Origin: CAVSRC01 sp963732845
GTDB lineage: Bacteria; Pseudomonadota; Alphaproteobacteria; Rhizobiales; Kaistiaceae
DNA length: 64,000 nucleotides
Direction of reading: 5' to 3'
Assembly: GCA_963732845.1 (NCBI GenBank)
Contig: CAVTBE010000020.1
Span: 1 to 64,000 of the forward strand
Both the position numbers and the translations under genes were made by a program. Under the pieces are notes generated by a model. That model saw only the letters and a program-made list of their open reading frames with translations, was not told the DNA's origin and did no database searches. Below, in pieces: positions 36,792-45,720 of this stretch (position 1 is the stretch's first letter; each line of letters begins with the position of its first letter).

Positions 36792-38356
36792 GAAAGCTGT
36801 GGGTCGCCGCGGCGGTCACAACGCTGCTCGTCGCTTCCGGCGTCTCGGCCGCAACCGCCCAGGACGCGGCCGGGGAGCAGACCGTGCAGGCTTCCGGACA
36901 GGGCCAGCAGAGCGCGACCGACTATCTGCTCGGAGCGATCGCGCCACTCGGACACGACCGCTTCCAGTCGCTGATGCAGCACGTGGGCGTCGATCCCGGC
37001 GCTCAGCGGGAGACGTTCGGCTGCCTGTGTTCCAAAGGCTTCGCCTTCGGGGTCCCCGGCGGATATCAACCCGAGCCGTCGGGCGACTGCCGGAACACCC
37101 TGCCGTGCAAGGGCGGCAACTGGGGATGCGTGTCGTTCGACCTCCCCGCCAGCCCGACGATCCTGAACGGCTGTCTTGGCCCGAAGCAACGCGAGGCGCT
37201 CATCGGTGCCGTGGAAGCCGTGAGCGCGACCCTGCCCCCGCCGGACAGCCGCTACAAGAAGCTGTGCGATGCCGCCCTGGCGGCCTTCCCCCTCGTCGCG
37301 CCACAGGTCGCGCGGGAGGGGACCGGCATGCTCTGGGACGACGGCATGATCTCGGACTCGCTGCTTGCCGCGATCGCCGCCTACCGGAAGGACCACCCGC
37401 CCGGCCAGCCGGACAACGAGGTGGCAACCAACGACACGATGGGCTCGGCGGAGGGATACGGCTTGTGGCTCTTCGGCCACGGCCAGGACTTCCTTGGCGG
37501 GCCGCAGTGCGAGAAAAGCGAAGCGGCGCAAGCCGTGCGGCTTGACGACGTGCGGAAGATACTTAAGAAAACAAGAGACGATCTTCAGGAGGCGATCGAT
37601 CGTTACCATCATAAATACGAATACAATGCACCGACGAACGAAGATATACAGAAATATCTGACGTTCGTCTCAGAGCTCCGCAACAGGATCTCTCGACTGG
37701 AGGTCGAAGAGCGTGCTCTCGGCCGTTTCAGAAAGTCGATCCGCCCCGGCACGGAGATGGCCCTGCTCGATGCGATCAAGGCGGCGAAGAGCGCGAAGCC
37801 AGAAGGCGAGAAGCTGACGCCCGGCGACGTGTTCCATCTGGCATTGAAGCAGACCGGCGGCAAAATAAACCAAGCCCTGTTGCTGGCGCACAATACGCTG
37901 CGGGCCCTGGCGCGGCCCGGCCTGGGCGACTACCCGGTCACCGGCGTGCAGGAAAAGCCGGAGTTCTTCAACGAGACCTTCGTCACATTGCGCGAAGGCG
38001 ACAATTCCGGTCCGTTTTACCACATCTTCGGAACCGCCTTCTTCGCGTATCAGCAGCGGGTGACGAACGCCGTGATGCCGCAGGTCATCGGCTCGGAACT
38101 GGCGAACCAGCTGGAACAATGGTTCCGCGAACTCAATCCGAACGACCCGCAGCCGCCGGACCCGGTCAAATACTGCTTCAACTACTGGGGCGCCCAGTCG
38201 GGCAGCAGGCTCTTTGACCTGACGCAGCCGCGGCCATCGCCCGAGGAGGAGCAGAGGAAACAGGCGATCGAAGAAAGCAACCGGACCCGGCTGCCGACGG
38301 ATCCCGCCAACCCGACGGACCTCATCAATCCGCCGGTGGTTGCGCCGATGAAATAG
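36788..38356 (+). CDS. Secreted cysteine-containing protein of unknown function, partner of the triple-repeat protein
   Basis: The 522-residue protein overlaps its upstream neighbour by four bases. It has a Sec signal (MRKLWVAAAVTTLLVASGVSAATA, cut before QDAAG). A cysteine-rich patch lies at residues ~78-118 (FGCLCSKGFAFG, GDCRNTLPCKGGNWGC), probably disulfide-bonded. A helical, charged middle follows (about 255-330), then the conserved-looking FYHIFGTAFFAYQQRVTN and a proline-rich end. I recognise no family or active site. Translational coupling to the 906-residue beta protein suggests that the two act together outside the cytoplasm. The stretch 37560-37720 is notably more AT-rich than the rest. 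Confidence 0.75.
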   Translation: MRKLWVAAAVTTLLVASGVSAATAQDAAGEQTVQASGQGQQSATDYLLGAIAPLGHDRFQSLMQHVGVDPGAQRETFGCLCSKGFAFGVPGGYQPEPSGDCRNTLPCKGGNWGCVSFDLPASPTILNGCLGPKQREALIGAVEAVSATLPPPDSRYKKLCDAALAAFPLVAPQVAREGTGMLWDDGMISDSLLAAIAAYRKDHPPGQPDNEVATNDTMGSAEGYGLWLFGHGQDFLGGPQCEKSEAAQAVRLDDVRKILKKTRDDLQEAIDRYHHKYEYNAPTNEDIQKYLTFVSELRNRISRLEVEERALGRFRKSIRPGTEMALLDAIKAAKSAKPEGEKLTPGDVFHLALKQTGGKINQALLLAHNTLRALARPGLGDYPVTGVQEKPEFFNETFVTLREGDNSGPFYHIFGTAFFAYQQRVTNAVMPQVIGSELANQLEQWFRELNPNDPQPPDPVKYCFNYWGAQSGSRLFDLTQPRPSPEEEQRKQAIEESNRTRLPTDPANPTDLINPPVVAPMK

Positions 38357-38743
38357 CGCGCGCTCCCCGCCAGGGCCGTCGCAGGTCGGCGTTGGCGGGG
38401 GCCGTCTCCTGTCGATTCCGGTGAGGCACGATGCCTGAAGAAGAGTCCGACACGCTGACCTGGGTCGCCGACGTGCCGCTTGTGACGCAGCGGGATGGTG
38501 GCCGGTCGGCGCCACCCACTGCACGGCGGAGAGCTATCCCGCCGTTGAAGCGCGGCTCAGGGAGATCATGGGCGCCCGGCACTGAACAGCACTCCTGCAG
38601 CCCGTGCCCCCGGTCACCCACAGCCGGCCGCAGTTCCCACAGACGGAGGATTCATTTCCTGTGCGAATCAGTTATGGTTAATGAGGCGCAAAAGGGGCAA
38701 ATTTCCGTGCCGTTTCTTTTTGTTGCGCCAAAGCGGGGAAACC
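38357..38743 (+). other. 387-base intergenic region with inverted repeat and a possible decayed short ORF
   Basis: An inverted repeat (ccccgcca at 38365-38372, tggcgggg at 38393-38400, with an inner gccg/cggc pair) follows the preceding gene and may stop or stabilise its transcript, although no T tract follows. From the ATG at 38431 a short frame begins MPEEESDTLTWVADVPLVTQ. After one frame change near 38500 it would end GATHCTAESYPAVEARLREI. This could be a small broken gene, but I cannot support it as coding. The last ~80 bases are AT-richer and should hold the ompW promoter. Confidence 0.35.
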
Positions 38744-39421
38744 ATGAAACGCCGGAGCAACTCTTTCGTCGTCCTCGGTCTTGCCACTGCCTTGCTGGGA
38801 CTATCAACGGCGGCGGGTGTTGCCGGAGACCATCGGTGGTCGTTGGCCGACGCGCCGTTCTTCCTGCATCTCGGCGTTTCGGCGGTGCCTTACAACGAGG
38901 CCGCGACGATCGCCATAGACGGCTACACGGTCCCTGGCGCCGATGTCCACCTTGACCCCAACTACACGCTCGCCGTGGAGGCCGGCTGGTATCTGACGCC
39001 CAATTTTGCGATCTCCCTGTCCAGCGGCTACCCGCCGACGGCGGATGCCATGGCGGCAGGATCCATCGCGGCCTATGGCAGCCTCGGCAAGGTGACCGGC
39101 GGCATGATCGAGCTGAACGGCCAGTACCACTTCACGAATTTCGGCGGGTTTCAGCCCTATGTCGGCGCCGGCCCGACTTTCTTCCACGTATTCGACACGC
39201 AGGACGGAACGCTCGCTGCGTTTAGCGTGAAAGATTCGTTCGGGTTTAACCTTCAGGTCGGTGCGGATTGGATGATTACCAAAAACGTCGGGCTTTTTGT
39301 CGATCTGAAGAAGATTTTCATCTCGACCTCGGCGAGCGGTTACCTTGGCACCAGCACGGTTACCTCTGACGTCCGGCTGGATCCGATGATCTTTTCGGTC
39401 GGCATGGCTTTGCGTTACTAG
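38744..39421 (+). CDS. OmpW family outer membrane protein
   Basis: The 225-residue protein opens with a signal peptide (MKRRSNSFVVLGLATALLGLSTAAGVAG). The alternating strands of an eight-stranded barrel follow, with the OmpW hallmarks VDLDPNYTLAVE-like HLDPNYTLAVEAGWYLTPN, FQPYVGAGPTFFHVF, GFNLQVGADWMITKNVGLFVDLKKIF and a final aromatic residue in MALRY. OmpW proteins form narrow hydrophobic channels in the outer membrane. The ATG at 38744 follows GCGGGGAA. It seems monocistronic. Confidence 0.88.
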   Translation: MKRRSNSFVVLGLATALLGLSTAAGVAGDHRWSLADAPFFLHLGVSAVPYNEAATIAIDGYTVPGADVHLDPNYTLAVEAGWYLTPNFAISLSSGYPPTADAMAAGSIAAYGSLGKVTGGMIELNGQYHFTNFGGFQPYVGAGPTFFHVFDTQDGTLAAFSVKDSFGFNLQVGADWMITKNVGLFVDLKKIFISTSASGYLGTSTVTSDVRLDPMIFSVGMALRY

Positions 39422-39519
39422 CGGTATACCGATCAATGCAATGCCTCTTTAGGCATATCGCCCGGATTCGCTTCTGATTAGGGATTGCCCCCCTAGACTG
39501 CGGCTTGGAGATCAAGCCG

Positions 39520-40383
39520 ATGCATCAGCGCGTCCGCACGGTGAATGTCGATGGCCTTGCCGTTGCCTTCCGCGACAGCGGAGGCTCCGGGCCCCCGGTC
39601 GTGTTCCTGCATGGGTCCGGATTTTCGCTGGATGCGTTCGCCCGGCAGTTCGACAGCGAGGCCTTGCGCGCCTGCCGGCTGGTCGCCATCGATCTGCCCG
39701 GTCATGGGGCGTCCAACGACGCCGTGAACGCCGATGATATCTATTCGCTGCGCGGGTTTGCCGGGGTCACGCGGGTGGCTCTCGAGAAACTCGGCATCTG
39801 GCGCGCAACCATCGTGGGCTGGTCGCTCGGCGCCCACATTGCCATGGAACTTCTCGCCACCAGCGAAATCGTGGCGGGATTGGTGATCACCGGCGCGCCG
39901 CCGATCTCCCTCGGGCCGCTCGGCATGCTGCGCGGTTTCCACAAGAATTGGGACGTTCTGCTGACGTCCAAGGAGCAACTCACGGAACGGGATGCGTCGC
40001 GGTTCCTGTCGCTGTGTCTTGGCGCTGCCAAGGACGAGCCGGCATTCGTGCGCGCCCTTCGTCGCGCCGACGGGCGCGTTCGATCGCGTTTCGTACGCAG
40101 CATCCTGCGGGGCGAGGGAGCCGACGAGGCGCAGGCCGTCGCAACCAGCGACGCACCGATCGCGGTGATCAACGGTGCCGACGAACCGTTTACGCGGCTG
40201 AGTTACGTTGCCGGCCTTTCCTACGGGAATCTGTGGAGCGACAGCTGCTACGTCATAGAGGACGCCGGGCATGCGCCCTTCTGGCAAAAGCCGGCCATCT
40301 ACAATGCCCTGCTCCGCAACTTCGTCTACGACGTCACCAATGACGAAGCGGTGGCGCGCGGCCTGCATCATCGCATAGCCTGA
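39520..40383 (+). CDS. Alpha/beta hydrolase
   Basis: A 287-residue soluble hydrolase with oxyanion loop FLHGSGFSLDAF, IDLPGHGASND, nucleophile elbow IVGWSLGAHIAME, acid in VINGADEPF and histidine in DAGHAPFWQKP. There is no signal peptide. GGAG lies nine bases before the ATG at 39520; a TTG at 39505 would add five residues. The substrate is unknown. It is followed after about 100 bases by a methyltransferase-like membrane protein on the same strand. Confidence 0.88.
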   Translation: MHQRVRTVNVDGLAVAFRDSGGSGPPVVFLHGSGFSLDAFARQFDSEALRACRLVAIDLPGHGASNDAVNADDIYSLRGFAGVTRVALEKLGIWRATIVGWSLGAHIAMELLATSEIVAGLVITGAPPISLGPLGMLRGFHKNWDVLLTSKEQLTERDASRFLSLCLGAAKDEPAFVRALRRADGRVRSRFVRSILRGEGADEAQAVATSDAPIAVINGADEPFTRLSYVAGLSYGNLWSDSCYVIEDAGHAPFWQKPAIYNALLRNFVYDVTNDEAVARGLHHRIA

Positions 40384-40480
40384 CGGGGCTGCGACGACCG
40401 GCCCGCTTTTCAACGGACCACTCATTGTCGCAACCTGTGCTTGTCGCCGCCGGCCCGGTGATGAGGAGAATAGACGGGCG

Positions 40481-41038
40481 ATGATGCCAATGCTGCTTGA
40501 TGCCGTCTCGACGGTGCTTTCCCTGGCGATCCTGCAATCGTTCAACTGGGCGGTGAGCGGTCATTTCAAGTCGGACAGGATGCCGACCGGGATGAAGCTG
40601 ATCATGGCCGCTTCCACGGTCACCGCCCTGGCGTTTGTCGCTCTTTTGTGGACCCGATCGCAGCCGCCGAGCGCGCAGTTTGTCGGGATGGCGATCGAGG
40701 TCTGCGCATTCGGTCTGTTTGTGGCCGCCATCGTCGCGACCCGGCAGTTCAGGTTCAGGATGGCCTTCGATGACGGGTTGCCGGACGAGCTGGTGATGTC
40801 GGGTCCGTACCGCTACATCCGTCATCCCTTCTACACATCCTACCTGATCTTCTGGATCGGCTTTGCGCTGATCACCTTCTCCTGGCTGTCGTTGCCGCTG
40901 CTTCTCGTCATGACGGCGATCTATTATTTCGCGGCCCGGGGCGAGGACCGGAAACTGGCGACTTCGGACCTGGCCGAGCAGCACATCCTTTACCGGCAAC
41001 GCGCCGGCATGTTCTGGCCGAAGCTGCGGCGCAAATGA
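40481..41038 (+). CDS. Isoprenylcysteine carboxyl methyltransferase (ICMT)-like membrane protein
   Basis: The 185-residue integral membrane protein has about five helices. The SAM-binding signature of the ICMT/PEMT-like family is VMSGPYRYIRHPFYTSYLI (about 108-126), with a distal RAGEDRKL-like region (AARGEDRKLATSDLAEQH) and YRQRAGMFWPKL at the end. Bacterial members methylate small molecules or lipids; the natural substrate is not known. There is no strong link to neighbours. Confidence 0.85.
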   Translation: MMPMLLDAVSTVLSLAILQSFNWAVSGHFKSDRMPTGMKLIMAASTVTALAFVALLWTRSQPPSAQFVGMAIEVCAFGLFVAAIVATRQFRFRMAFDDGLPDELVMSGPYRYIRHPFYTSYLIFWIGFALITFSWLSLPLLLVMTAIYYFAARGEDRKLATSDLAEQHILYRQRAGMFWPKLRRK

Positions 41039-41175
41039 CCCCTTCCGGCGCGGGGCGCGCCGGCGGCCGTTCGGCGCCGGGCGCGCGATTCGCCCAACCT
41101 CACTGATGCGTGACCGATTCCGCCGCGGCGGCGGGGCTGACGAAGGAGAACAGCGGGCGCGGCGGCCTGTGCCTG

Positions 41176-42258
41176 CTAGTTCGCGGACGACGCCGGCGCC
41201 GGTTGCTCGGCGGCCGCGGCGGGACTGACGATCGACAGGGTGGAGCGCAATGATCCCTGCTTCTCGCGCGCCTTGGTCAGGTCGAACATGTCGGCGTAGT
41301 AGGCGGGACCGACCATGCGCACGGACTGGGCCGGCGCGTCGGCAACCGCCACCGCCGGCGTCACCGGCTTGACGGTAAAGTGGCCGGCGGCATTGGCAAG
41401 GGTCTCGGGATCCTCCGAGAAGGGCCGGCGCTGCTGAGGCAGCGGCAAGGGCGTATGCGGCGCTATCGCGACCCGGGATTGGCGCGGCGGCGGCACTTGC
41501 GAGAAATAGCGTCGGGCCAGCGCCGACAGGCCGGCGTGCAGCTGGGCAGCGCAGGACGGCGCATAGGACTGCCGGTAGAGGAAGGCGTAGGGCTGGTCGC
41601 CGTAGCGCTGGCCGGACAGCGAGGTGGCGTTGACCACGTCGTCGGAACTCGACTGGACGAACAGCTCGGCCTGCCCGTCGGCGGCATACATCGACTGACA
41701 GGCGGCAGCGTCGGCATCGAAACGGCTGCTCGAGGCGTTGAACTCGATGGGGAAATAGTAGCCGTCGCAAAGCCGCACGCAGAGCGTCCGCGTGCCGCCG
41801 ACGGTGGGCACGCCGCAGCCGTTGCTGGTCAGCGCGTCGCGCAGGCGGGCGACCTCGGCTTCCGGCGAGGCGCCGAAGAAATAGAAGCTGTTGCCGCGCA
41901 ACTGCCTGAGCTGGCTGCTGAGCCGGTTGACCTGCGCCATGATCGCCGGGCATTGCGCACTCGGACGCGGGCCGAAGAACAGGAAGCCGCCGGTGCAGCC
42001 ATAGCGCTGGGCCGCCATCTGCGCCTGCGCCAGTTGCCGGCTGATCTTGTCGATCTGGACCATCTGGGCGCCGCTGATGCCGCTGTCGCCGGCGCGCTGC
42101 AGGGCACCCTGGTATTGGGCCTGCAGACGGTCGCAATAGTTGAATTCGAGCCGGTACTGGGCACGCGCCGCCGGCCCCGCCACCACGAGGGCGGCGAGTG
42201 TGGCGGAAAGCAGCCCGAACAGCCTTGAGCGGTCCATAGCGCGGCGCGTTGCCTCCAT
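41176..42258 (-). CDS. DUF2865 domain-containing secreted protein
   Basis: The 360-residue protein starts with a signal peptide (LFGLLSATLAALVVAGPAARAQ). A Cys-containing N-terminal region with coiled-coil character follows (about 40-140, ISGAQMVQIDKISRQLAQAQ, CPAIMAQVNRLSSQLRQL). The DUF2865 core is TLCVRLCDGYYFPIEF through ACQSMYAADGQAELFVQ. The C-terminal third is proline-rich and probably disordered. DUF2865 is typical of Hyphomicrobiales and of unknown function. The start may be 42258 or the second ATG at 42237 (MDRSRLF). Confidence 0.88.
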   Translation of the reverse strand: MEATRRAMDRSRLFGLLSATLAALVVAGPAARAQYRLEFNYCDRLQAQYQGALQRAGDSGISGAQMVQIDKISRQLAQAQMAAQRYGCTGGFLFFGPRPSAQCPAIMAQVNRLSSQLRQLRGNSFYFFGASPEAEVARLRDALTSNGCGVPTVGGTRTLCVRLCDGYYFPIEFNASSSRFDADAAACQSMYAADGQAELFVQSSSDDVVNATSLSGQRYGDQPYAFLYRQSYAPSCAAQLHAGLSALARRYFSQVPPPRQSRVAIAPHTPLPLPQQRRPFSEDPETLANAAGHFTVKPVTPAVAVADAPAQSVRMVGPAYYADMFDLTKAREKQGSLRSTLSIVSPAAAAEQPAPASSAN

Positions 42259-42351
42259 CGCCGATCGCGCAATATTTTATCGAACCACAGGAATATGGCC
42301 CAAAACAGATTGCCGGACTGTGAAAACGGTCTCACGGCCGGCGGGTGCGGC

Positions 42352-42939
42352 CTAATCGCCGCCGCGCCGCTCGCGCTCGGCGATCTGCAGGAGGACGATC
42401 GTCTTGGCATCGACGATCTCGCCGCGGGCGATCATGGCCAGCGCCTCGTCGAGCGGCATTTCCAGAACCTCGATGTCCTCGCCCTCGCCTTCGGCGCCGC
42501 CGCCGTCGGAGAAACGGTCGGCGGGCGTGTAGCGCGCCATGAACAGGCTGATGCACTCGGAGAGACTGCCGGCGCTCATATAGATGTCGGTAACGTGCCG
42601 GAGATCGCGCAAGGCGCAGCCGAGCTCTTCCTCCGCCTCCTTGCGGACCGCCTGCTCGGGCGCGAGATCGTCGTTGAGGCCGGCGCACACCTCGACAAGG
42701 AAACCGGAGCCGCCCTGGAGATGCGCCGCCAGGCGGAACTGGCGGACGAGCAGGACGGTGCCGCGCTCGGCATCGAGCGGCAGGACGGCGGAGCCGTTGC
42801 CGTGGTCGTAGATCTCACGGATCTGGATCTCGGTGCCGCCGTCGCGACGGGTATAGGCGATGGTGTAGCGGGTCAGACGGCCCCAGGCGGCCGAGAGGAC
42901 TTCCTCGGACAGAATGCTGACCGACGCGGAACTGTTCAT
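42352..42939 (-). CDS. NUDIX hydrolase (NudK/ADP-sugar pyrophosphatase type)
   Basis: The 195-residue protein has a NUDIX fold. The Nudix box is AGLNDDLAPEQAVRKEAEEE followed by LG (about 88-109), with the metal-binding REAEEELG-type EE pair. The preceding VLLVRQFRLAAHLQGGSGFLVEVCAG is the NudK/NudF pattern. Such enzymes cut GDP-mannose, ADP-ribose or similar nucleotide sugars. Lys replaces the usual Arg of the box (VRKEAEEELG), a tolerated change. It stands just upstream of the DUF2865 gene on the same strand. Confidence 0.9.
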   Translation of the reverse strand: MNSSASVSILSEEVLSAAWGRLTRYTIAYTRRDGGTEIQIREIYDHGNGSAVLPLDAERGTVLLVRQFRLAAHLQGGSGFLVEVCAGLNDDLAPEQAVRKEAEEELGCALRDLRHVTDIYMSAGSLSECISLFMARYTPADRFSDGGGAEGEGEDIEVLEMPLDEALAMIARGEIVDAKTIVLLQIAERERRGGD

Positions 42940-42969
42940 GGGAGGTGCCTTGTCTAGGTCGTGCCGTCT

Positions 42970-43506
42970 CTAGTTGGTGCCGTCCGGGCAGGCGGTGCGG
43001 AAGCGCCGGAGATTGCCGGCGTCATCGGTGGTGGTGAAGGTGGCCTCAGTCGCGCCGGCCCGCACGACGAGTTGCTGGCTGACGGCAGCCTCGTCGATGA
43101 AGCGCGATACGACAATCGGATCGCTGACGACCGTGGAGCCGGGATCGCGCGCCTCGGCGGCAACGTCATGCGCGGGCTGGCCGCCGAACCGATAGGACAG
43201 GCCGGCTTGTCCGGGACGGGCGACGGGGGCGTCCCAGGAGACGACGATCGCCGGCAGCGCATCGCTGCACACCAGAGCGAGCGACGCCATGCGGGTGGCG
43301 CCTGCCGCCGGGGTGACGTCGGTGGTGCTGAGCGTGACGGTCGGGCCGGCGGGGGCATCGCTCCACTGCCAGTTGGCGGCGGGGGGCGCAAAGGCGACCG
43401 ACTCGACGCTGGTGGTTTGCGGAGCCGGCGTCTGGGCGACACAAGCCCCAAGCATCAGGCCCGCGCACACCGCTACGGTGCGCGCGGCAAGTCTGCGAAG
43501 TTCCAT
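42970..43506 (-). CDS. Putative lipoprotein of unknown function
   Basis: The 178-residue protein has a lipoprotein signal with lipobox LMLGAC (Cys at about 22), so it should be anchored to a membrane. The mature part is beta-rich, with ANWQWSDAPAGPTVTLSTTD, ALVCSDALPAIVVSWDAPVA and YRFGGQPAHDVAAEARDPG. It ends FRTACPDGTN and has two cysteines that may pair. I recognise no family. It lies 30 bases before the NUDIX gene on the same strand. Confidence 0.75.
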   Translation of the reverse strand: MELRRLAARTVAVCAGLMLGACVAQTPAPQTTSVESVAFAPPAANWQWSDAPAGPTVTLSTTDVTPAAGATRMASLALVCSDALPAIVVSWDAPVARPGQAGLSYRFGGQPAHDVAAEARDPGSTVVSDPIVVSRFIDEAAVSQQLVVRAGATEATFTTTDDAGNLRRFRTACPDGTN

Positions 43507-44373
43507 TGTTCAGTTCCACCCCGTCTCGAACAAGCGCGCGGCAGGCAAGCGCAGGACGCGCGCCGGGTCAAGACGGTTGTACAGCCGGGAACGGATGGAA
43601 GGCGTGACATTGCCACACATTCCGTTCATGCCCGCGAAAGGCGGGCATCCAGGCAGGACTGGCGGTGCGTACGTCATCGCAGCACCGACGCTCGCCTGGG
43701 CTCCCGGGACCGAACACGCAGGCGGGAGCGAACGGGAGGAGCTACGGCTATTCGTTCCCGCGCGCCGGTGGCACCGGGTGATGAGCATTTCCTGCTTCCC
43801 TGTCCGGCCTTCGGCCCTCCGCGCCTCTTGACGCATGAGGGGGTGGCGGGCGCCCGGCGAATGCCGTGCGGTTACTCCGCGAAAACTGAGGGCGCTCACC
43901 GAGCGCCCGCCGCGGCGATTTCTCTCTCGTCTCCCGGCGAGCGCTACGCCCTGCATTTGCGCAGGGTTCAAGCCCTGAGGGCGGCCGGTCATAGTGCCGA
44001 CGGTCCCGCCGGGATCGCCCCGATGCGGAAAGGTCGGAAACCTCTCCGGAGCGGGGGCGCCGCTCCGCTCCCCCCATGAAGTTCCGGTCGACACGGGACC
44101 CCTTTGCAGGAGCGGATGACGCGATCATCTCATGGGCTCTGAGGGGCGGGGATAGATATATTTTCCTGCTTCCCGGTCGCGCCTGCGGCGCTCCTCGCCT
44201 CTTGTTGCCCCCCACCCGGCCGGCTTTGCCGGCCACCCTCCCCGCTTTGGGGGAGGGAGGGCATATGCGGCGCCGCTCGCACCAAACCTCGATCTTGCGG
44301 GGAGGTCGAAATCCGCAGAGCGACCGCGCTGCGGACTTCAGGTGGGTGAAATCGTCCGGGGCAGTGCGCGCCC
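43507..44373. other. 867-base non-coding region rich in repeats
   Basis: I see no supportable gene here. Contents: a mosaic palindromic element at 43618-43735 (second copy at 60232-60325); an imperfect ~45-base direct repeat at 43787-43830 and 44160-44204 (both with ttcctgcttccc and ending cgcctcttg); a GC hairpin with ccggccggctttgccggccac near 44215-44240; and ccccgctttggggg next to it. It separates the lipoprotein operon from preA. Open frames within it have no coding bias or conserved motifs. Confidence 0.6.
43618..43735 (+). repeat. Mosaic palindromic intergenic element, copy 1
   Basis: The element reads ttccgttcatgcccg, a small hairpin (cccgcgaaaggcggg), gcatccagg, about 50 variable bases, then cctggg, a second hairpin and gaacgaacgg-like ending. 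The copy at 60232-60325 keeps the outer modules (ttcatgcccg..cgggcatccagg and cctgggttcccgcctgcgcgggaacgaacgg in separate blocks) with different inner sequence. This modular layout is typical of REP/BIME-like intergenic repeats in Hyphomicrobiales. Confidence 0.65.
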
Positions 44374-45678
44374 CTACTCGGCCGGCTTGACGAAGCAGGC
44401 GGGGTTGTTGGGGTGGTCCGTCCAGGCGAGGTAGCCGGTAGCCGGCGCGCCGGTGTGCGGATCGGTGCCCTCGGTGATCCGCTCCATGGTGATGCAGTCC
44501 TCCACCGGGCAGACATTGACGCAGAGATTGCAGCCGACGCACTCGCTGTCGACCACCTCAAAGAAGCGTTCGCCGTTTCTGGTGGCGGTGATCGCCTGAT
44601 GCGAGGTGTCCTCGCAGACGATGTGGCAGCGGCCGCACTTGATGCAGAGATCCTGATTGATGCGCGCCTTGGTGACGTAGTTGAGGTTGAGATGCTGCCA
44701 GTCCGAGACGTTGGGCACGGCGCGGCCGATGAGATCGGAGAGCGTCATGCCCTTCTCGTCGAGATAGAAGGAGAGGCCCGAGATCATCTCCGAGACGATC
44801 TTGAAACCGTAGGTCATCACCGCCGTGCAGACCTGCACATTGGTGGCGCCGAGCGCCAGGAACTCGGCGGCGTCGCGCCAGGTGGTGATGCCACCGACGC
44901 CGGAGATCGGCAGGCCGTGGGTCTCGGCGTCGCGGGCGATCTCGGAGACCATCGACAGCGCGATCGGCTTCACCGCCGGGCCGCAATAGCCGCCATGCGA
45001 GCCCTTGCCGTCGATGGTGGGCATCGGCGCGAAATTGTCGAGATCGACATTGGTGATCGAGTTGATGGTGTTGATCAACGACACCGCATCGGCGCCGCCC
45101 TTGCGGGCGGCACGGGCGGGATAGCGGATGTCGTTGATGTTGGGGGTCAGCTTGACGATGACCGGCATGCGGGTCGCCGCCTTGCACCAGCGCACGACCA
45201 TCTCGATGTATTCCGGCACCTGGCCGACGGCCGAGCCCATGCCGCGCTCGCTCATGCCGTGCGGGCAGCCGAAGTTCAGTTCGACGCCGTCGCAGCCGGT
45301 CTCCTCGACGGCCTTGAGAATGGCTTCCCAGTTGTGCTGCTCGCAGGGCACCATCAGCGAGACGACCAGGGCGCGGTCCGGCCAGTCGCGTTTGACCCGC
45401 TTGATCTCCTCGAGATTGATCTGCAGCGTGCGGTCGGTGATCAGCTCGATGTTGTTGAAGCCGATCAGGCGGCGGTCGCCGGAATGGATGGCGCCGTAGC
45501 GCGGGCCGGCGACGTTGACCACCGGCGGGTCTTCGCCGAGCGTCTTCCACACGACGCCGCCCCAGCCTGCCTTGAAGGCGCGCACGACATTGTATTCCTT
45601 GTCGGTGGGCGGCGCCGAGGCGAGCCAGAACGGGTTCGGCGACTTGATGCCGACGAATTCAGATCTCAGGTCAGCCAT
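44374..45678 (-). CDS. preA: NAD-dependent dihydropyrimidine dehydrogenase subunit PreA
   Basis: PreA reduces uracil and thymine to the 5,6-dihydro forms, using FMN and electrons from PreT. The 434-residue protein has a dihydroorotate-dehydrogenase-like barrel (about 1-320) with the active-site loop LNFGCPHGMSERGMG (C138), KLTPNINDI and SHGGYCGPAVKPIAL. A C-terminal ferredoxin domain has two 4Fe-4S motifs (C345, C348, C351, C355 and C380, C383, C386, C390). It lies downstream of preT on the same strand, separated by a 250-base gap that holds a MITE-like repeat. It feeds the dihydropyrimidinase encoded at 25-27 kb. Confidence 0.97.
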   Translation of the reverse strand: MADLRSEFVGIKSPNPFWLASAPPTDKEYNVVRAFKAGWGGVVWKTLGEDPPVVNVAGPRYGAIHSGDRRLIGFNNIELITDRTLQINLEEIKRVKRDWPDRALVVSLMVPCEQHNWEAILKAVEETGCDGVELNFGCPHGMSERGMGSAVGQVPEYIEMVVRWCKAATRMPVIVKLTPNINDIRYPARAARKGGADAVSLINTINSITNVDLDNFAPMPTIDGKGSHGGYCGPAVKPIALSMVSEIARDAETHGLPISGVGGITTWRDAAEFLALGATNVQVCTAVMTYGFKIVSEMISGLSFYLDEKGMTLSDLIGRAVPNVSDWQHLNLNYVTKARINQDLCIKCGRCHIVCEDTSHQAITATRNGERFFEVVDSECVGCNLCVNVCPVEDCITMERITEGTDPHTGAPATGYLAWTDHPNNPACFVKPAE

Positions 45679-45720
45679 CGGAACCTCCTACGCTCGGGCG
45701 AGCGAGTATGACGCGGTGAA

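Noticed and set aside
38431..38599. Possible small gene (MPEEESDTLTWVADVP...) before ompW
   Set aside because: It needs a frameshift to look protein-like at both ends and matches nothing I know; noted only as a possible remnant.
43550..44370. Several open frames in the preA-lipoprotein gap
   Set aside because: No ribosome site, no conserved motif and built partly on palindromic repeats.
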